Shown here: one piece after another, positions 60,297-64,000 of the stretch
Numbering within the stretch: position 1 is the first letter of the stretch
Layout: each line of letters starts with the position of its first letter
Program-made: the position numbers and the translations under genes
The notes under the pieces: model-generated
What the model was told of the DNA's origin: nothing
What the model saw: the letters and a program-made list of their open reading frames with translations, nothing else
The model's database searches: none
Source of the DNA: Streptomyces cadmiisoli
GTDB lineage: Bacteria; Actinomycetota; Actinomycetes; Streptomycetales; Streptomycetaceae
Assembly: GCF_003261055.1 (NCBI RefSeq)
Contig: NZ_CP030073.1
Span: 682,001-746,000 of the forward strand
Length of the DNA: 64,000 bases
Direction: 5' to 3'

Positions 60297-60778
60297 GTGA
60301 CCGGCTCCGGCGTTCGGGGCACGCTGACCCATACGACCAGCCTGCGGACGGCCTCCACGGCGAGACCGAGTCCGATTCCGGCGACGGCCAGGCACCCGGC
60401 GGCGGTCCACCAGTCAAGACGGGTCGCGGTGGCGAAGGGGCCGGCCAGCTTCACCGCGACCCCCACGAGAAGGAGCAGGTGGAGGAACGGTCCGAGCAGG
60501 GGAAACGCGAGGACGGCGGTGAACACCAGCGGCGCGACCAGGCCAGGCGTCCACAGCAAACCGTCCGGGGCCGGCGCGGACAGCAGTACGTCGGCCAGAG
60601 TCCACGCGGTCAGCGGCCACAGCCCGAACACGACTGCCTCGACGACGCCGCCCACCACCAGCAGGCTGATCAGATGGGTCCGCGACGCGCCTGGGCGGCG
60701 TACCGCCAGCGGCACGATCCGACCCGCTGCCTCCGAGACACCGGCGAGCAGCAGCAGGATGACGACGACGGCAGACAT
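60293..60778 (-). CDS. Small polytopic membrane protein
   Basis: 161 residues with four or five helices: AVVVILLLLAGVSEAAGRIV, HLISLLVVGGVVEAVVFGLW, PLVFTAVLAFPLLGPFLHLL and a C-terminal helix. No family recognised. It starts 3 bp after the glycosyltransferase stop and overlaps the hydrolase gene by 4 bp, so all three are co-translated. It may hold a complex of operon proteins at the membrane. Confidence 0.8.
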   Translation of the reverse strand: MSAVVVILLLLAGVSEAAGRIVPLAVRRPGASRTHLISLLVVGGVVEAVVFGLWPLTAWTLADVLLSAPAPDGLLWTPGLVAPLVFTAVLAFPLLGPFLHLLLLVGVAVKLAGPFATATRLDWWTAAGCLAVAGIGLGLAVEAVRRLVVWVSVPRTPEPVT

Positions 60779-60781
60779 GGC

Positions 60782-62011
60782 TCAGCCTCGCTGGGACGGA
60801 TCGAGGGGAGCCGGTGCCCGACGGCCGAGCGGGCCGGACTCGCGCAGGTACCGCTCGAGTTCGTCGGCGGCGCGCCCGTAGCCGCCCGCCTCGTGCTGGG
60901 CGGCCTTCAGGGTGGTCGCGGCGGCCCGGAAGCGGGGGTCGTCCAGAAGACGCCGGGCGAGAGCGCCTACGGAGTCCTCGGTGACGTCGTGGTTGCGGAT
61001 CGACAGACCGGCACCGAGTTCGACGACACGGCGGGCCACCAGCGGCTGGTCGGCGCCCTGCGGGACCACCAGCATCGGCACCCCGGCGTACAGCGCCTCG
61101 TTGACGCTGTTCATCCCGCCGTGCGTGACGAACAGGGCCGCGCGTTCCAGCACCTGGGGCTGCGGCACGGAGCGACGGGCGATCACGTTGGCCGGCAGCG
61201 GGCCGAGCGTGGCGGGATCGGTGTGCCCGGTGGAGATGATCACGGTGCCGCCGAGCGGGGCGAGCGCGGTGGCGAAACTGCGCAGTACGGCCGGGTCGGC
61301 GCCGAACAGCGTGCCCAGGGACGCGTAGAGCACCGGGTCCTGCAGTTGCTCGATGGGAAAGGACGGGTCGGCCGGACGGGAGCCGATGCTGGGGCCGACG
61401 AACCGGTAGGAGGCGTCGATGTCCTCGGTGCCGGGCTGGAACGCCCGCGAGGTGTAGACGAGGTTGAGGGCCTGGCAGATGTTGCCCAGGTCGAACGGGG
61501 GCACACCCCGGATGTCGTAGTGGCGGCGCATCTCCCGGCGTGCCCGCAGGTAGCCCCGTACGTTGCCGGGGTGGACCGCCGCCGAGGCCAGCAGCGTCCA
61601 GGAGCCGCTGGTGGGGCTGGGCACGCTCCGGTTGTACGCGAACGTCGTGAACGACGACGCCACGGGCACCCCCAGTTCGCGGGCGGCGATCGCGCCCCAC
61701 GGGCAGGCGCTGTCATGGACGATCAGGTCGGGCCGTGTGTCGTGCAGGTCGGACAGAACGGCGGGCAGCAGGCACACCGTGGTGCGGGCGAGCCCTTCGA
61801 TCAGCGTGACCGGCATCGGCGGGTCGGGCATCGGCGGGTCGCCCCCGGGATACGGAAGAACCGTCGCGCCGGTGGCCTTGATCGCCTCGTGGTACGCGGG
61901 CGAGGTGTGATACGTGACGTGATGGCCGCGCCGGACGAGTTCGGCCGCGATCGGCAGCGTCGGGTTGATGTGGCCCTGCATGGCGATGTTGAGGAATGCG
62001 ATGGTGCTCAC
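60782..62011 (-). CDS. MGT-type (YjiC-like) glycosyltransferase
   Basis: 409 residues; ATG overlaps the patatin stop by 4 bp. GT1 fold: N-terminal MSTIAFLNIAMQGHINPTLP with the H of the catalytic loop, and the C-terminal sugar-nucleotide signature FVTHGGMNSVNEALYAGVPM and LVVPQGADQPLVARRVVELG. Macrolide-inactivating and natural-product glycosyltransferases are of this group; other members glycosylate lipids or sterols. Its operon partners are lipid-active enzymes, which favours a lipid or hydrophobic acceptor over a macrolide, by inference. Confidence 0.93.
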   Translation of the reverse strand: MSTIAFLNIAMQGHINPTLPIAAELVRRGHHVTYHTSPAYHEAIKATGATVLPYPGGDPPMPDPPMPVTLIEGLARTTVCLLPAVLSDLHDTRPDLIVHDSACPWGAIAARELGVPVASSFTTFAYNRSVPSPTSGSWTLLASAAVHPGNVRGYLRARREMRRHYDIRGVPPFDLGNICQALNLVYTSRAFQPGTEDIDASYRFVGPSIGSRPADPSFPIEQLQDPVLYASLGTLFGADPAVLRSFATALAPLGGTVIISTGHTDPATLGPLPANVIARRSVPQPQVLERAALFVTHGGMNSVNEALYAGVPMLVVPQGADQPLVARRVVELGAGLSIRNHDVTEDSVGALARRLLDDPRFRAAATTLKAAQHEAGGYGRAADELERYLRESGPLGRRAPAPLDPSQRG

Positions 62012-63120
62012 TGACCGCCTCCCCGCACGAAGAAGCCCGGCGCCCTGCCGGGACCGAACGGCGCCGCGCCCGCATCGGTCGACGCCGTCCTGGACTCGTC
62101 GGCCCGGTACAGGCCGGGCCCGTCGATGCGCAGATTGTCCAAGAAGCTCCCCGCCGAGCGGGCGGCCGTACTGATCAGCCGCTGGGAATGGCCGAAGTCC
62201 CAGGGAGAGGGCCAGGCCTCGATGCCGGTCGGCAGCATCACGGTCGGGATGTGCCGGGACACCTCGTGCAGGTCGCGCTGGATCTGGTGGTGCAGCAGCA
62301 GCAGTCCGGCCCTGGCAGCGATGGCGCCGGCACGTCGGCGCGGGATGTCCGGGCTCAAGGGCGAGCTCTCCGGCCCGGCGGACAGCACCACCACGCTGGC
62401 AGCGCCGGCTTGCAGGGCCGCCAGTACCGGGAGATAGGCGACCACCCCGCCGTCGACCAGGGTCCGGCCCTCACGGTCCACCGGGGGCAGCATCCCGGGG
62501 ATGGCCGCGCTGGCCAGGAGCGCCGACGGGAGGTCCCCGTGGTCGAGCAGCACCGGAGCGCCGGTGACCAGGTCCATGGCCACCGCGGTGAAGGGGACGA
62601 CCAGCTCCTCGATCCGGGACGGCAGCCCGGACCCCGCGATCAGTCGGCGCAGGCCCCGGTCGGTGAAGACACTCGCCCGCGACGACGGGTAGCCGAGCGT
62701 GTACACATCGCGGCGGCGCAACTGGCTCCATACGTTGTCGAGCCATGGAGCGGCCTTTTCGGGGTGCGCGGCGGCAATCGCCCCGTTGAGGGCGCCCACC
62801 GAGGTTCCCACGATCATGTCCGGGGCGAATCCGCGCTGCTCCAGTGCGTACCCGACCCCCACGTGCGCCGCTCCGAGGACACCACCGGCCCCCACCACTG
62901 CGGCCACCGGTCGCGGCAGAGAGGCCAGGCCCGTCGCCGCCGACTCCCCAGGGGCGGGGCCCTCGGCACCCGGACGCGTCCCCTCGGCGCGCGCCATGTC
63001 ACCCGGTACCGCCGGACGCTGCTCGGGGCCGCGGTCACGACCGCTCTCTGCACCGCCGACTCCGGCACCGAAGGCACGGCGTACCCATGGGGCTGGACTC
63101 CGGTTACTCGGAACCCTCAT
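62008..63120 (-). CDS. Patatin-like phospholipase
   Basis: 370 residues from ATG 63118-63120 with GGAG upstream. The patatin set is complete: oxyanion loop VGAGGVLGAAHVGVGYALEQ, nucleophile elbow GTSVG (S107), and the D-G-G dyad partner at D223 in TLVDGGVVAYLPVLAAL. A 70-residue polar N-terminal extension precedes the domain. It is a Ser/Asp lipid acyl-hydrolase, close to the bacterial RssA/YchK group. First gene of the operon; the promoter is in the 300 bp upstream. Confidence 0.93.
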   Translation of the reverse strand: MRVPSNRSPAPWVRRAFGAGVGGAESGRDRGPEQRPAVPGDMARAEGTRPGAEGPAPGESAATGLASLPRPVAAVVGAGGVLGAAHVGVGYALEQRGFAPDMIVGTSVGALNGAIAAAHPEKAAPWLDNVWSQLRRRDVYTLGYPSSRASVFTDRGLRRLIAGSGLPSRIEELVVPFTAVAMDLVTGAPVLLDHGDLPSALLASAAIPGMLPPVDREGRTLVDGGVVAYLPVLAALQAGAASVVVLSAGPESSPLSPDIPRRRAGAIAARAGLLLLHHQIQRDLHEVSRHIPTVMLPTGIEAWPSPWDFGHSQRLISTAARSAGSFLDNLRIDGPGLYRADESRTASTDAGAAPFGPGRAPGFFVRGGGQ

Positions 63121-63417
63121 GTCCACTCCACGCACCGACGGGGTTCGTGTGCCAACCAGGACCGGACGGCACCCCGATCGCGGGATGTGAACCACCATCT
63201 CGGCGGGTGGGCCTCTCCAGGGCGGGATTGAGCACCCGATATCACCCCAAGGGTATTCCTCGAAGCCGGGCGCACGCTCGCCCGAATCAATGTGTCCCGG
63301 TGATTGATCATGGTCACCGTCACAGCGGAATGCGCTGGTGGGAAGCCGGGAGAAGATCGCCCCGACGGCGTCCGCGGCCACGGGCCCGTCCCGGGTTTAC
63401 GCGGAACGCTTGCGGGC

Positions 63418-64000
63418 GTGAGCGCGGGAGCGGGCAGAATACCGTCAATGGAGAGCGGGCCGGGAGAGCGTGACGTACCTGCCGCCGACGTGGACGCCGC
63501 GCTGCTGACGGCATTGTTCGCCGCGGTGGACGTCGGTGTGTACGCCGTCGACGACGAAGGCACGGTGATCGCCTGCAATCCGGCCGCCGAGCAGTTGCTG
63601 GGCTACCCACCGGGCACCCTGATCGGGGTCAACGCCCACCGCACGTTGCACCCGCCGGCCCTGGAGCGAGCCACCAGCCCTCTGCATCGTCCGTACCCCC
63701 GACGACACGGCGTCGGCAGAGCGGACCAGCGGCGACCGCGCCGCACTGCTGCGGGCCGACGGCACACCCTACAGGTGTCGTGGACCGCGGCCCCGCTGCC
63801 CACGGCGACGGAACACGGCGAAGGTGCGGTGGTCGTGTTCCATGACGCGACCGCCCAGCGGGTGCGGGAAGGACGCCGCGCCGAGCGGTACGCGCACAGC
63901 GAGACGATGCGTGAACAGGCCGAATACGATCTGGCGGAGACGACCTGGCTGGGTGAGCTGACGCCGGCCATGACCAGCACCCTGAACGCGGACGAAGCGC
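63418..64000 (+). CDS. PAS-domain regulator, 3' part missing, possibly frameshifted
   Basis: From GTG 63418 or ATG 63448 to the right edge. PAS domain: ALLTALFAAVDVGVYAVDDE, GTVIACNPAAEQLLGYPPGT, LIGVNAHRTLHPPALE, then VVVFHDATAQRVREGRRAER. A helical stretch leads into what is probably a GAF domain. In the middle (about 63665-63770) the one-frame reading is arginine-rich, while the next frame reads LCIVRTPDDTASAERTSGDR and ALLRADGTPYR, the expected PAS sequence. Two compensating frameshifts are therefore present or the sequence has two base errors. Kin to the 16-18 kb regulator. Confidence 0.7.
   Translation, partial: MSAGAGRIPSMESGPGERDVPAADVDAALLTALFAAVDVGVYAVDDEGTVIACNPAAEQLLGYPPGTLIGVNAHRTLHPPALERATSPLHRPYPRRHGVGRADQRRPRRTAAGRRHTLQVSWTAAPLPTATEHGEGAVVVFHDATAQRVREGRRAERYAHSETMREQAEYDLAETTWLGELTPAMTSTLNADEA

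Noticed and set aside
60479..62014. 511-codon frame opposite the glycosyltransferase
   Set aside because: Shadow of a certain gene; no ribosome-binding site and no family features.

Overview
The window is high-GC actinobacterial DNA, most probably Streptomyces or a close relative. The evidence is the strong third-position GC bias, frequent GTG/TTG starts, an SsgA-like sporulation protein, a SigB/SigF-type sigma factor, several PAS/SpoIIE/HATPase stress-signalling proteins and many Tat- or Sec-exported enzymes. It looks like chromosomal-arm or accessory sequence: genes are small and functionally mixed, many are decayed, and one insertion sequence is present. I saw no rRNA, tRNA, CRISPR array or phage module.

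Layout. 0-5 kb: partial protoglobin gene, a small HTH protein, orphan hypotheticals (one SUKH-like) and a decayed oxidoreductase. 5-10 kb: bicupin, then a TSUP permease, a His-containing membrane protein and a PepSY transmembrane protein. 10-19 kb: SigB-type sigma factor, cardiolipin synthase, SsgA-like protein, DinB, an NTF2-like exported protein, a PEBP protein and an 824-residue PAS-PAS-GAF-SpoIIE-HATPase regulator. 19-24.5 kb: two exported serine hydrolases bracketing an aquaporin-family channel, an MFS transporter and an internally deleted OsmC gene. 24.7-30.3 kb: a two-component system divergent from an ABC exporter. 30.3-36 kb: GlxA-type AraC regulator, RsbW-like kinase, and an IS4-family element inserted into the last codons of an MMPL transporter gene. 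36-46 kb: a decayed PAS/SpoIIE gene, isochorismatase, aldo/keto reductase, a Tat-exported class V aminotransferase homologue, flavin reductase, a LuxR/MalT remnant fused to a nitroreductase remnant, an AhpD-like protein and an acyltransferase. 46-53 kb: a decayed FGGY kinase, SUMF1-fold protein, NUDIX, VOC, an ArsR-SRPBCC pair, and a LuxR remnant abutting an aldehyde dehydrogenase remnant. 53-59 kb: a Tat-exported GH127-like glycosidase with a ricin-type lectin tail, then a run of unrecognised genes around a 33-bp divergent promoter. 59.3-63.1 kb: a tightly coupled four-gene operon (patatin, MGT-type glycosyltransferase, membrane protein, alpha/beta-hydrolase-like protein). 63.4 kb to the end: the start of a PAS-domain regulator.

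How the genes may work together. The sigma factor, the SpoIIE/HATPase proteins (one intact, one decayed) and the PAS protein at the right end belong to the partner-switching type of stress signalling, although no direct pairings can be proved from position alone. The two-component system probably controls the divergent ABC exporter. The ArsR-SRPBCC pair is a self-contained transcription unit. The 59-63 kb operon is the most coherent multi-gene unit without an obvious standard name. The many scars (frameshifts, fused remnants, an in-frame internal deletion, an IS) show a region under relaxed selection or repeated rearrangement. Isolated frameshifts could also be sequencing errors, and those cases are flagged.
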